Source of the DNA: Anaerozeibacter sp031551775
GTDB lineage: Bacteria > Bacillota > Clostridia > Christensenellales > Aristaeellaceae
Direction of reading: 5' to 3'
Assembly: GCA_031551775.1 (NCBI GenBank)
Contig: JAVBND010000056.1
Location: 1 to 17,168 of the forward strand
Length of the DNA stretch: 17,168 nucleotides
Part shown: positions 1 through 7,549 of the stretch, piece after piece
How the letters are laid out: each line of letters begins with the position of its first letter
Numbering within the stretch: the first letter of the stretch is position 1
Notes under the pieces: generated by a model
Told to the model about the DNA's origin: nothing
The model's input: the letters and a program-made list of their open reading frames with translations, nothing else
Databases searched by the model: none
Translations under genes and position numbers: made by a program

Positions 1-2
1 GC

Positions 3-140
3 CACCAGATCGAGTCCATCGACGATGGCGACCTTGAAAAGATGATCTTCGCCGTGGTCGATAAGGAACTCAACGCCATCGTCTACCTAGGCGCGCTGCT
101 GGGTTTCCTGATGGGGTTCGTGAACTTGCTGTTTCAGTAG
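3..140 (+). CDS. C-terminal end of a DUF445-like membrane protein (partial)
   Basis: The reading frame is open from the window edge to a TAG at 138-140 and encodes about 45 residues. It begins with a charged stretch (HQIESIDDGDLEKMIF), followed by AVVDKELNAIVYLGALLGFLMGFVNLLFQ. A short acidic helix, then ELxxIxxLGAxLGFxxGxxNLL and an immediate stop, matches what I recall of the C-terminus of DUF445 (YheB-type) proteins. These are Gram-positive membrane proteins of unclear function. The last 20 or so residues form a membrane helix. The start lies outside the window, so only the tail can be judged. The family call rests on this tail alone. Confidence 0.6.
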   Translation, partial: HQIESIDDGDLEKMIFAVVDKELNAIVYLGALLGFLMGFVNLLFQ

Positions 141-153
141 GTTTTAAATGCAA

Positions 154-207
154 TGCTCCCCTTTGCGTCGCGGTTTTCTTTTTCCGCTGTCTGCTTCAAG
201 GGGAGCA
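154..207. repeat. 10-bp inverted repeat between convergent genes
   Basis: TGCTCCCCTT (154-163) is repeated as its exact reverse complement (198-207). The loop is 34 nt and carries T-rich runs. It lies between the end of the DUF445-like gene (+) and the end of the small membrane protein gene (-), where a bidirectional terminator would be useful. There is no clean U-tract directly after the stem, so termination is only inferred. Confidence 0.4.
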
Positions 208-237
208 CATCAATATGGCAATGGGGCCAAAATCCGG

Positions 238-513
238 TTAATCCTCCATCCGGTTGTAAATCATCAAAACGAGAAGCGGTACTGCCACGACGGCAATGGC
301 AATCACATAAAGCGTCACGAAGGTATCTTCGGGCAGGAGCCGCTTTTGCCCGACGTACGCCATGACGGCCATCAGGACTGCACCCGCGATGTTGATCGCC
401 GCAAACAGCTTATTTCGTTTCAGCGTTCGATTAAAAAAGCATGATATGCCCGAAGCAAGCAAGATGACGACGTTTCCGATGGCAGCGTGTATACCCGGGT
501 CATGGTTTATCAT
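238..513 (-). CDS. Small three-helix membrane protein, function unknown
   Basis: From the ATG at 513 the product is 91 residues. It has hydrophobic segments at about 10-26, 39-53 and 67-86, separated by basic (NRTLKRNK) and charged (GQKRLLPEDT) loops, and it ends with NRMED. The regular hydrophobic/charged alternation supports real coding. I do not recognise a family. The frame stays open upstream to a GTG at 576, but that adds a 21-residue Cys/His-containing leader with no membrane character. A strong AAGGAG at 591-596 is 15 nt from that GTG, too far to be ideal, so the start is uncertain. The gene converges on the DUF445-like gene and its local base composition is less GC-rich than the rest of the window. 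Confidence 0.55.
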   Translation of the reverse strand: MINHDPGIHAAIGNVVILLASGISCFFNRTLKRNKLFAAINIAGAVLMAVMAYVGQKRLLPEDTFVTLYVIAIAVVAVPLLVLMIYNRMED

Positions 514-576
514 AGTGTGTTGTACCCCAACGCTATGCTGCACTGCCTCACATTCCAAGTGACATGATACTTCCAC

Positions 577-862
577 TTATACACACGCTGTCTCCTTCGC
601 CAAAATTCCACATCTGAGCTAAACATATTCCCATAGGCATCACATCCACATAAAATCCATTAATGTTATGGTGTCATAAACGACAAAAAATTCAATGAAC
701 ATTATATATGAAAATTGCACGAATGGTCTTCAGTATTTTCACAATTTAATCGTTTGGTGAACAAATTATATGTTGCGGTTTGCGGATATGCCCATCTGAG
801 ATTTCAAATATTTAGGGCAACACATACTGGCGAACGGCGATACATAGGGGCGGGGGAACGCC
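577..862. other. AT-rich gene-free stretch
   Basis: No convincing coding region was seen. From about 600 to 830 the DNA is markedly AT-rich compared with the GC-rich genes on both sides. It probably holds the promoter of the small membrane protein gene: there is a minus-strand TATAAT-like box near 702-707, but without a good -35 partner. Short ORFs here lack ribosome sites and recognisable products. Confidence 0.5.
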
Positions 863-1006
863 CAATGCCCCCCGGCGACTTTGGCCAGGGGGCATTGAAA
901 CGGGCGGCGGCGCGGGGTTATGAAAGGACGCTGGGCGCCGCCCGGACCCGCCAAGGAGTCCTTGCCTCCTTGGATTCTCCATGGGCGCTCACGCGCGGGT
1001 GGGCGC
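863..1006. repeat. Cluster of four GC-rich hairpins after the peptide operon
   Basis: Four successive inverted repeats fill the space just downstream of the M42 peptidase stop. The stems are CAATGCCCCC (863-872/888-897), CGGGCGGCG (901-909/936-944), CCAAGGAG (951-958/966-973) and GCGCTCAC/GTGGGCGC (985-992/999-1006, one G-U type pair). The first three are perfect. None is followed by a T-run on the minus strand, so they are not standard intrinsic terminators. Their position at the 3' end of an eight-gene operon suggests transcript-end protection or factor-dependent termination. Confidence 0.6.
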
Positions 1007-1007
1007 G

Positions 1008-2072
1008 CTAAAACGACTTGATGACCTTTTCGTCAAGCCTTTTGATGATCGCGACCGCGAGCTTTACCGCGTTTTCAAAGTCGCTAAGCGACGCGATGCC
1101 GTAGTGGCTGTGGATGTAGCGGACCGGCAGCCCGATCACGATCACCGGCACGCCCGCGTTTGACAGATGGATGGGCGCGCCGTCGGTGGAGCCGCCGGAG
1201 CGCACCGATTCCTGCACGGGGATATCAAGTTCCTCGGCGAGATCGAGCGCGTAGCGCTGGAAGCGCGGGTTTGTGATCATGCGCGCGTCGATGTGCCTGA
1301 GCATCGGGCCTTTGTGAAGCGCGGTCTGGATCAGGTACGGCTCGACCACCGTGTCGTCGGCGGGGCAGCCCTCGAACACGATCGCGATATCGGGCTTGAC
1401 CTGATTGGCCGTCACCTGCGCGCCGCGCGTGCCCACTTCCTCCTGCGAGGCCATCGCACCCACCACATCCACGGCCAAGTTTTCGCCGGCAATCGCGTCA
1501 AGCGTCGCCAGGATCGACGCGCAGCCCAGGCGGCAGTCAAACGCCTTGCCGATCATGAGGTCGTGCGTTTTGTCATAGGTGAAACCGACATCGGGCACGA
1601 CCGGAGAAGCGATCCGGATGCCGAACGCCTCTTTCGCCTCATCTAAGCTTGACGCGCCCACGTCGATCGCCATCTGCGAAATATCGACGGGTTTGCCCTT
1701 CTCGGCCTCGGTCATGAAGTGCGGGGGCTTTGCCGCGACGATGCCGGGGATGTACTTTCCGTCCTTGTTCCTGACGCGCACCTTGTGCGCCGCGACCGTG
1801 CCGGGCGTCCAGCGCCCAAGCTCGATGAACTGCAAAAGGCCGCTCGGCTTAATCGCCTGCACCATGAAGCTGACTTCGTCCGAGTGCGCGTCGAGCTGCA
1901 CCACCGGTTTTCCGACGCGCGTCGGCCGTTTCATATAAAGGTTTCTCAGGCTATCTTCCGTAAGTTCAAGCCCCTCGGGCGCGAAGGCGCGCGCAACAGA
2001 CACCACCTCATCCTCAAACCCGGACGCGCCGTTGGCGTTTGAGAACGCCTCGATCAATTTCAAATAATCCAT
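1008..2072 (-). CDS. M42 family metallopeptidase (glutamyl aminopeptidase/endoglucanase-like)
   Basis: The product has 354 residues, the usual M42 length. M42 enzymes are cytoplasmic dinuclear-metal aminopeptidases that trim amino acids from short peptides. Expected landmarks are present: DAHSDEV with H63, KAFDCRLGC with the bridging D179, SQEEVGTRGA with the paired glutamates E211/E212, FEGCPADD with E234 as a likely metal ligand, and RYIHSHYG with H321. The N-terminal SNANGASGFEDEV also fits the family. I chose the ATG at 2072, 7 nt after the upstream TGA; its AAGAG site is close. A TTG at 2087 would overlap the upstream gene but has no ribosome site. It is the last gene of the peptide-import operon, which suggests that it degrades the imported or released peptide. 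Confidence 0.92.
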   Translation of the reverse strand: MDYLKLIEAFSNANGASGFEDEVVSVARAFAPEGLELTEDSLRNLYMKRPTRVGKPVVQLDAHSDEVSFMVQAIKPSGLLQFIELGRWTPGTVAAHKVRVRNKDGKYIPGIVAAKPPHFMTEAEKGKPVDISQMAIDVGASSLDEAKEAFGIRIASPVVPDVGFTYDKTHDLMIGKAFDCRLGCASILATLDAIAGENLAVDVVGAMASQEEVGTRGAQVTANQVKPDIAIVFEGCPADDTVVEPYLIQTALHKGPMLRHIDARMITNPRFQRYALDLAEELDIPVQESVRSGGSTDGAPIHLSNAGVPVIVIGLPVRYIHSHYGIASLSDFENAVKLAVAIIKRLDEKVIKSF

Positions 2073-2079
2073 ATCTCTT

Positions 2080-2838
2080 TCAGTCAAGCGGCACGCGCTT
2101 GAACGCCTCCATAAAGTCCGCGATGTACGTCGCGCACGATTCGAGCATTTCCTTGCCCCAACTTTCGGTCGCGGTCGTCGGGTGGTCCGGCCCGATCCAG
2201 CCGTTGTCGGTGATGTCGATGACCGGGCGGATCACGGGGATCTCGACGCCCTTGAATTTGACCGTCTTGAAGCCCGCCGCCTTGAAATCCTCCGATACGT
2301 CCTTGAGCGCCATGTCCTCGACCAGCGTCCAATCGACGAGATTTGGATCGACGGCCAGGATCCCCGCGGTTTCCTCCCCGCCGCCGTGGCCGCCCTTCCA
2401 TGCGGGGTTCAGGTCCCAGGCCATCAGCCACCAGTTGAACTGGGCCATCAAACAGCCCTGGCGCGAAAGGTCGAGCGCGACGCGGTCGAGGGATGGAATA
2501 TTTCCGCCGTGGCCGTTGAGCACGCAAAAGCGCCGGACGCCGTGCGCCTTAAAGCCCTGGGTGATGCGCGTCAGCACGTCGTAGAGCACGTCCGCCCCGA
2601 GCGAAATGGTGCCCGGAAAATCGGTCTGCGAATCGCACGCGCCATAGGGCAAAATGGGCGCGATGGCGACATCGGTCTTGGGCTCGATCAGCTCAAGCAG
2701 CTTTACCGGGATCAGCGTATCGGTCCCAAGCGGCAGGTGCTTGCCGTGGCACTCGATGCTGCCCACGCTGAGCAGCACGATGTCGTTTTCTTTGAAATAC
2801 TTCTCGGCCTCCACCCAGTTTATGTTTTCAAGTCTCAT
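2080..2838 (-). CDS. Creatininase-family amidohydrolase, paralogue 1
   Basis: The product has 252 residues, typical of the creatinine amidohydrolase family. These are metal-dependent hydrolases of cyclic or linear amides and lactones, including creatininase, the mycofactocin protease MftE, formamide hydrolases of deazaflavin synthesis and the inositol lactonase IolN. The metal site is readable: GSIECHGKHLPLGTD gives E29, H31 and D40, and NGHGGN gives H110. The later HGGGEET gives H151 and E156, equivalent to the family HxxxxET pair. NWW at 135-137 precedes it. The ATG at 2838 overlaps the previous stop as ATGA and has GGAGGG about 7 nt upstream. It closely resembles its neighbour, so the pair probably arose by duplication. 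The substrate is unknown; the context points to an imported amide or peptide-like compound. Confidence 0.9.
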   Translation of the reverse strand: MRLENINWVEAEKYFKENDIVLLSVGSIECHGKHLPLGTDTLIPVKLLELIEPKTDVAIAPILPYGACDSQTDFPGTISLGADVLYDVLTRITQGFKAHGVRRFCVLNGHGGNIPSLDRVALDLSRQGCLMAQFNWWLMAWDLNPAWKGGHGGGEETAGILAVDPNLVDWTLVEDMALKDVSEDFKAAGFKTVKFKGVEIPVIRPVIDITDNGWIGPDHPTTATESWGKEMLESCATYIADFMEAFKRVPLD

Positions 2839-3599
2839 GTGGGTCCCTCCGTCTTTGAATAGGTGTTCAGGAAGTCCGCCGCGTAATCGGCCGCGGCCCG
2901 GAGCATTTCATCGCCCCATGCTTTGCTCGCGGCCTCGGGCGCGTCCGGTCCCAGCCAGCCGTTTTCCGTCACGCGCCGGTCGGGGCGCGGAACGCGCACC
3001 TTGACGCCGTGAAACAGCACCTCGTCCCAGCCCGCAGCGGGCATGAAGGGCGCGATGCCCTGCGGATTTGAAGGCGCGTAAGCCGCGCGGTTGACGAGCG
3101 CTTCATGAACCGCCATCACGCCCGCCGTCTCCTGCCCGCCGCCGTGCCCGCCCGTCCAGCTTGGATTGATGTCCCAAACGAAGCGCCACCAGTTGAGCTG
3201 GACAAGCTGCGCGCCGCGCCGCGCAAGGCTCAGCCCTATCCTGTCAAGCGCATCGGAGTTTCCGCCGTGGCCATTGAGCGCCGCCATCTTGCGCGCGCCC
3301 AGATCATACAACGCCCCTGTCAGGGCAAGCAGCACTTTTTCAAGTACTTTGACGCCAAGGGAAACCGTGCCGGGGAACTCCACCTGCGAATCGCACGCGC
3401 CGTAGGGGATCGCGGGCAGGATCAGCGCGCCCGGCATTTTTTCCTCGAGCAGTTCAAGGATCTTCATGGGAATCAGCGTATCGGTTCCAAGCGGCAGGTG
3501 CCGCCCGTGCACCTCAAGGCTGCCCAGGGGGATCAGGGGCACCGCGCCGTTTTTGATGGCTTCCCGGACGGCGGCGCCGGTCATTTTTTCAAGCCTCAT
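2835..3599 (-). CDS. Creatininase-family amidohydrolase, paralogue 2
   Basis: The product has 254 residues and starts MRLEKMTG, almost like its neighbour MRLENINW. Metal ligands are E29, H31 and D40 in GSLEVHGRHLPLGTD, H111 in NGHGGN, and H152/E157 in HGGGQET. The Q replaces a variable position, not a ligand, so the enzyme looks active. The ATG at 3599 overlaps the upstream ATPase stop (ATGA) and has GGGAG about 8 nt before it. The frame runs on upstream to 3707, but that segment is arginine/proline-rich and lies inside the ATPase gene, so it is not the start. Differences from paralogue 1 after residue 160 (a longer AAYAPSNPQGIAPFMPAAGWDEV segment) suggest a different substrate or a heteromeric partner. 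Confidence 0.9.
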   Translation of the reverse strand: MRLEKMTGAAVREAIKNGAVPLIPLGSLEVHGRHLPLGTDTLIPMKILELLEEKMPGALILPAIPYGACDSQVEFPGTVSLGVKVLEKVLLALTGALYDLGARKMAALNGHGGNSDALDRIGLSLARRGAQLVQLNWWRFVWDINPSWTGGHGGGQETAGVMAVHEALVNRAAYAPSNPQGIAPFMPAAGWDEVLFHGVKVRVPRPDRRVTENGWLGPDAPEAASKAWGDEMLRAAADYAADFLNTYSKTEGPT

Positions 3600-4612
3600 T
3601 CGGTTTTCTCCCGTTTGAGCGGGCGGTGGCAGGCCACAAACCGGCCGCTTTCCGCCTCGGTGAGCGGCGGCGCGTCCGCGCGGCACTTCTCGGTCGCCAG
3701 CGGACATCTGGGGTGAAAGCGGCAGCCCGTGGGCATGTCGATGGGGCTGGGCGTCTCGCCTTCGATGGCATAATCGCGCGTTCTCACGCGCGGGTCGAGC
3801 CCCGGCGCGGCTTTCGTCAGCACGCGGGTATAGGGGTGCATGGGATGCTCGAATACCTTTTGCGTGTCGCCAAGTTCGACGACGGTCCCCAGGTACATGA
3901 CCGTCAAGCGCTTTGTGATGTGGCGCACCACGCGCAGGTCGTGCGAGATGAACAAGAGCGTCAGCCCCAGCTTCTTCTGAAGGTCTTCCAGCAGGTTGAT
4001 GATCTGCGCCTGAATCGATACGTCGAGCGCGCTCACTGGCTCGTCGGCGATGACGAACTTGGGTTCAAGCGCGAGAGAACGCGCAATGCCGATCCGCTGG
4101 CGCTGCCCGCCCGAGAACTCGCCGGGGAAGCGGCCCGCCACGTCGCGCGTCAGCCCGCACATCTCCATCAGTTCGTATACGCGCTCCTCGATCTTCGCGC
4201 GCGGCACCATGTTGTGCACGGTCAGCACTTCGGACAATATGTCGTACACCGACATGCGCGGATTGAGCGATGAATAGGGGTCCTGAAAGATCATTTGCAT
4301 CTTGGGCCTGACGGGACGAAGCTCCTTGGAGCTTAAGTGCGTGATGTCCTGCCCGTCCAGGCGGATGACGCCGTCCGTCGGCTCGTAAAGCCGGATCAGC
4401 GTGCGCGCGAGCGTCGATTTTCCGCACCCGCTCTCGCCCACCAGGCCCATGTTCTCGCCCTGGTAAATCGCAAGCGATACATCGTCCACCGCCTTGAGGT
4501 GGCGCCCCCGTTCGCCCTTCACCCATTCGACGATCCCGTCCTTGAGCGGGAACCACTTGGAGAGGTGTTCGGCTTCGATCAGCTTCACGCCTTGATTGTT
4601 GCCCTCAGCCAT
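3596..4612 (-). CDS. dppF: Peptide ABC transporter ATP-binding protein, OppF/DppF type
   Basis: The product is a 338-residue ATPase that powers di/oligopeptide import on the cytoplasmic face. It has Walker A GESGCGKST (59-67), Q-loop FQDPYSSLNP (about 109-118), signature EFSGGQRQR (165-173), Walker B FVIADEP (186-192) and the switch histidine H224. The OppD/F-specific C-terminal domain contains HPMHPYT and four cysteines spaced C-x5-C-x6-C-x17-C (297, 303, 310, 328), the pattern linked to an iron-sulfur cluster in related OppD proteins. The insert WVKGERGRHLKAVDDVS near residue 30-46 is typical of the F subunit. The ATG at 4612 directly follows the TAG of the D subunit, with GGGAGG 8 nt upstream. 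It pairs with the preceding ATPase as a heterodimer. Confidence 0.95.
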   Translation of the reverse strand: MAEGNNQGVKLIEAEHLSKWFPLKDGIVEWVKGERGRHLKAVDDVSLAIYQGENMGLVGESGCGKSTLARTLIRLYEPTDGVIRLDGQDITHLSSKELRPVRPKMQMIFQDPYSSLNPRMSVYDILSEVLTVHNMVPRAKIEERVYELMEMCGLTRDVAGRFPGEFSGGQRQRIGIARSLALEPKFVIADEPVSALDVSIQAQIINLLEDLQKKLGLTLLFISHDLRVVRHITKRLTVMYLGTVVELGDTQKVFEHPMHPYTRVLTKAAPGLDPRVRTRDYAIEGETPSPIDMPTGCRFHPRCPLATEKCRADAPPLTEAESGRFVACHRPLKREKTE

Positions 4613-5626
4613 CTACAGCGCCTCCCTTTTGCCTGTGTCGTCGATCAGCCCGCGGTACCCGGCCGTCACGCCCAAAAGGTGGCAGCGCGCCATGTGGCCG
4701 GGCTCGACTTCGGTCAGTTCCGGCCGCGCTTTTTCGCACAGTTCGGTTTTCTCCGGACAGCGCGGCGCGAAGGGGCAGCCTTCGTTCAGCTTCGCCAGGT
4801 TGGGCGGCGCGCCGGGGATGGCCCGCAGGCGCTCGTCCGGCCGGTCGGGGTTTGGAAGCGAGCCCATGAGCGCGTAGGTGTAGGGGTGGCGGGGCCGGGC
4901 GAACAAGGTCACCACGTCGGTCATCTCGACGATCAGCCCGGCGTACATCACCGCCACGCGGTCGCACATCTGCGCGATGACGCCCAGGTCGTGGGTGACC
5001 AGGATCACGCTCATGTTCATCTCGCGCTTGAGTTCATGAATCAGTTTCATGATCTGATCCTGAATGGTCACGTCGAGCGCGGTGGTCGGCTCGTCCGCGA
5101 TCAGCAGTTTCGGCTTCGCGCCAAGCGCCATCGCGATCATGGCCCTTTGCCGCATGCCGCCCGAGAACTGATGCGTGTATTCGTCCACGCGCGTCTCGGG
5201 GGACGGGATGCCCACCATGCGCAGAAGATCCACGGCCTTTTGGTTTTTCTCGGCCTTGGTCATGGGCTGGTCGTCAAAGATTTCGGTGAGTTGCCGACGG
5301 ATGCGCATGACCGGGCTGAGCGAAGTCATCGGCTCCTGAAAGATGACCGATATCTTCTTGCCGCGGTACTTGCGCATTTGCTTTTGCGTAAGCCCCACCA
5401 GGTTCTCCCCTTCGAGCAGGATCTGACCGCCCACGACTTCGCCCGGCTTCTTGAGCAGGCCCAGGATCGAGCGGCAGGTCTGGCTCTTCCCGCATCCGCT
5501 CTCGCCGACCAGGCCGAAAGTCTCGCCTTCGTAGACGCAAAAGCTCACCCCATCGACCGCCTTGACGACGCCGTCCGGTATCTTAAAATAGGTTTTGAGG
5601 TCCTTGACTTCAAGCAGTGTTTTCAT
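4613..5626 (-). CDS. dppD: Peptide ABC transporter ATP-binding protein, OppD/DppD type
   Basis: The product is a 337-residue ATPase partner of the F subunit. Numbered from the ATG at 5626, it has Walker A GESGCGKS (41-48), Q-loop FQEPMTSLSP (96-105), signature FSGGMRQR (154-161), Walker B KLLIADEP (173-180) and H211. The C-terminal region has RPRHPYTYALMGS and cysteines C284, C290, C297 and C315 with the same C-x5-C-x6-C-x17-C spacing as the F subunit. A GTG at 5635 overlaps the permease stop (GTGA) and would add MRR; AAGGG lies only 3 nt from it. MKTLLEV is the usual family start, so I prefer 5626, but the choice is not secure. Confidence 0.94.
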   Translation of the reverse strand: MKTLLEVKDLKTYFKIPDGVVKAVDGVSFCVYEGETFGLVGESGCGKSQTCRSILGLLKKPGEVVGGQILLEGENLVGLTQKQMRKYRGKKISVIFQEPMTSLSPVMRIRRQLTEIFDDQPMTKAEKNQKAVDLLRMVGIPSPETRVDEYTHQFSGGMRQRAMIAMALGAKPKLLIADEPTTALDVTIQDQIMKLIHELKREMNMSVILVTHDLGVIAQMCDRVAVMYAGLIVEMTDVVTLFARPRHPYTYALMGSLPNPDRPDERLRAIPGAPPNLAKLNEGCPFAPRCPEKTELCEKARPELTEVEPGHMARCHLLGVTAGYRGLIDDTGKREAL

Positions 5627-5631
5627 CCGTC

Positions 5632-6489
5632 TCACCGTCCCTTCGTTCGGAGGAAGTCGGTCATGCCGTCGCCAAGCAGGCTAAAGCCCACGCCGCCCAA
5701 CGCCAGAAACAGCCCGGGGAAGAAGGTGATCCACCAGGCATAGCTGATGAACGCGCGCCCTTCGTTGAGCACCGCGCCCCATTCGGCGGTCGGCGGTTGC
5801 ACGCCCAGCCCCAGAAAGCTCATGCTCGCGCCGGTCAGCATGCATAGGACGATGTCGCTTGAGGCGAAGACGATCGAGGAGGAGATGACGTTGGGCAGTA
5901 CGTGATTGATCAGAATGCGCGCGTCCGAAAAGCCCGCGACCCGCGCGGCTTCGACAAATTCGCTGTTCTTGAGCACCAGCACTTCGCCGCGCACGAGCTT
6001 TGCATACGCCATCCACCCCACCAGCCACAGCGCAATGTACATGTTCATCGTGCCGGGGCCGAGGATCGATATGATGGCGATGACCAAGATGGTAAACGGA
6101 AAAGCCATCATGATGTCGGTAAAGCGCATGAGCAGGCTGTCAATGATGCCGCCGTACCACGCGGCGAACAGTCCGATTGCGCTTCCGATGACGAAGGGCA
6201 CGAGCGTGCCGAAAATGCCGAGCGCCAGGTCGATCCGCGTGCCCCACACCACGCGCGAGAAGACATCGCGCCCGTAATTGTCGGTGCCGAACAGGTGCTC
6301 AAGGCTGGGCGCGACCATGCGCGCCTTGACGTCGAGCTTGACCGGATCGTAGGGCGCGATGAACTGCGGGAAGAAGGCCATCGCCAGCAGAATCAGGACG
6401 ATCACGCCGCCCGCGATGAAGGAGGGCGCGACGAGCCACGCGGGCAGGCGCCGCCTTTCAAGCGTCTGAGGGCCGTAATATTTTTTCAT
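5632..6489 (-). CDS. dppC: Peptide ABC transporter permease, DppC/OppC type
   Basis: The product is a 285-residue inner-membrane permease. The N-terminal helix (about 19-40) is followed by the C-subunit hallmark HLFGTDNYGRDVFSRVVWGTR (66-86). There are five further membrane segments, and the EAA coupling loop is FVEAARVAGFSDARI (178-192) continuing to HVLPN (196-200). SFLGLGVQPPTAEWG near the end is also typical of DppC. The ATG at 6489 has AAGGAGG about 8 nt upstream and follows the B subunit by 13 nt. It forms the transmembrane channel together with the B subunit. Confidence 0.95.
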   Translation of the reverse strand: MKKYYGPQTLERRRLPAWLVAPSFIAGGVIVLILLAMAFFPQFIAPYDPVKLDVKARMVAPSLEHLFGTDNYGRDVFSRVVWGTRIDLALGIFGTLVPFVIGSAIGLFAAWYGGIIDSLLMRFTDIMMAFPFTILVIAIISILGPGTMNMYIALWLVGWMAYAKLVRGEVLVLKNSEFVEAARVAGFSDARILINHVLPNVISSSIVFASSDIVLCMLTGASMSFLGLGVQPPTAEWGAVLNEGRAFISYAWWITFFPGLFLALGGVGFSLLGDGMTDFLRTKGR

Positions 6490-6502
6490 AATGCGTCCCT
6501 CC

Positions 6503-7453
6503 TTAAAACTTGACCCGGGGGTCGAGGAATGAGTAGATGATGTCGGTGATCAGGTTGACCGAGAGCACCATGAGCGCAAAGAGCAGGACCACCGATTGCA
6601 CCACCGTATAATCGCGGCCGAAGATGGCGTCCACCGTCAGCTTTCCGATGCCCGGGAGCGAGAACACGGTTTCAATGATGACGCTGCCGCCCAGCAGCGC
6701 CGCCATGCGCACCGAAAGCAGCGTGACGGTTGAGATGAGCGCGTTCCTGAGCACGTGGCGGTTTCTGACCGCGCCTTCGGCGATGCCCTTGCTGCGCGCG
6801 AAGTCCACATAGTCCTGGCGCGTGATATCGACGACCGAGTTTCGGATGTTGCGGATCAGGAGCGCCGAGGTCATCAGCGATTGGGTGACGGCGGGCAGGA
6901 TCAGGCTCTTAAGCTGGCTCATAAAGGAGGCGCTGTCCCAACCGCCCGCAGGCAGCCATCTCAGGTTCACCGAAAACACAATCATGAGCAACAGCCCGAT
7001 CCAAAAAGAGGGCATGGCAACCGCGAGCAGCGTTGACACGCGGATCACCTGATCGGTCCCCTGGTCCTTCCTGATGCCCGCGAGGTAGCCGAGCGGGAAG
7101 GAAACCGCCAGCGCGATGAGCGTTGAGAACAGCGTCAGCTTGAGCGTGACCGGGATGCGGCCCGCAAGGAGCTGGCTGACCGGGAGCTGGTACATCAGCG
7201 ATTGGCCGAGGTCGAGCGTCAAAAGCCCTTTCAGGTACAGCCAATACTGCGCGATCAAGGGCCTGTTGAGCCCCAGCTTTTCGCGCAGCGCCGCCACCGC
7301 GCTTTCCTGCGCCTTCTCGCCCAGCATCAATCGGGCAGGGTCGCCCGGGACCAGGCGGATCATCAGGAAGGTTAAGATGCTCACCACGAAGAGCACCGGA
7401 ATGATTTGAAGGATGCGCTTAAAGATGTAGTTGACCTGCCTCACAGGCATCAC
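6503..7453 (-). CDS. dppB: Peptide ABC transporter permease, DppB/OppB type
   Basis: The product is a 316-residue permease. It opens with YIFKRILQIIPVLFVVSILTF, includes the family motif RLVPGDPA (33-40) and the DLGQSL loop (81-86), and has an EAA coupling loop YVDFARSKGIAEGAV (215-229) leading to HVLRNALI. The ending FLDPRVKF is characteristic of DppB. A GTG at 7453 lies 8 nt after GGAG, with an ATG immediately following at 7450, so the start may be either. It is the first gene after the hairpin/repeat spacer that separates the transport genes from the binding-protein gene, and it keeps its own weak ribosome site. Confidence 0.95.
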   Translation of the reverse strand: MMPVRQVNYIFKRILQIIPVLFVVSILTFLMIRLVPGDPARLMLGEKAQESAVAALREKLGLNRPLIAQYWLYLKGLLTLDLGQSLMYQLPVSQLLAGRIPVTLKLTLFSTLIALAVSFPLGYLAGIRKDQGTDQVIRVSTLLAVAMPSFWIGLLLMIVFSVNLRWLPAGGWDSASFMSQLKSLILPAVTQSLMTSALLIRNIRNSVVDITRQDYVDFARSKGIAEGAVRNRHVLRNALISTVTLLSVRMAALLGGSVIIETVFSLPGIGKLTVDAIFGRDYTVVQSVVLLFALMVLSVNLITDIIYSFLDPRVKF

Positions 7454-7549
7454 CCGCTTTACTCCAAATGTCGTCGGGGGCCGCCCGGCCGGGCAGCCCC
7501 CGAAAGGCCCACGTTATGTGTTGACGAAAGGTTCTGCCCTCCCCGAAAA

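Noticed and set aside
148..444. A 98-codon plus-strand frame after the DUF445-like gene
   Set aside because: It lies antisense to the small membrane protein gene, has no ribosome site and no domain, and its composition is that of a shadow frame.
715..1011. A 98-codon plus-strand frame over the hairpin cluster
   Set aside because: It crosses several inverted repeats, has no ribosome site and gives an Arg/Gly-rich product typical of noncoding GC-rich DNA.
2835..3599. Loss of a catalytic glutamate in creatininase paralogue 2 (HGGGQET versus HGGGEET)
   Set aside because: Aligned with the family HxxxxET pattern, the Q is at a variable position. The histidine and the final glutamate are both kept.
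4337..5743. A 468-codon plus-strand frame
   Set aside because: It is an antisense shadow of the two peptide transporter ATPases, His/Arg/Ala-rich and without motifs.
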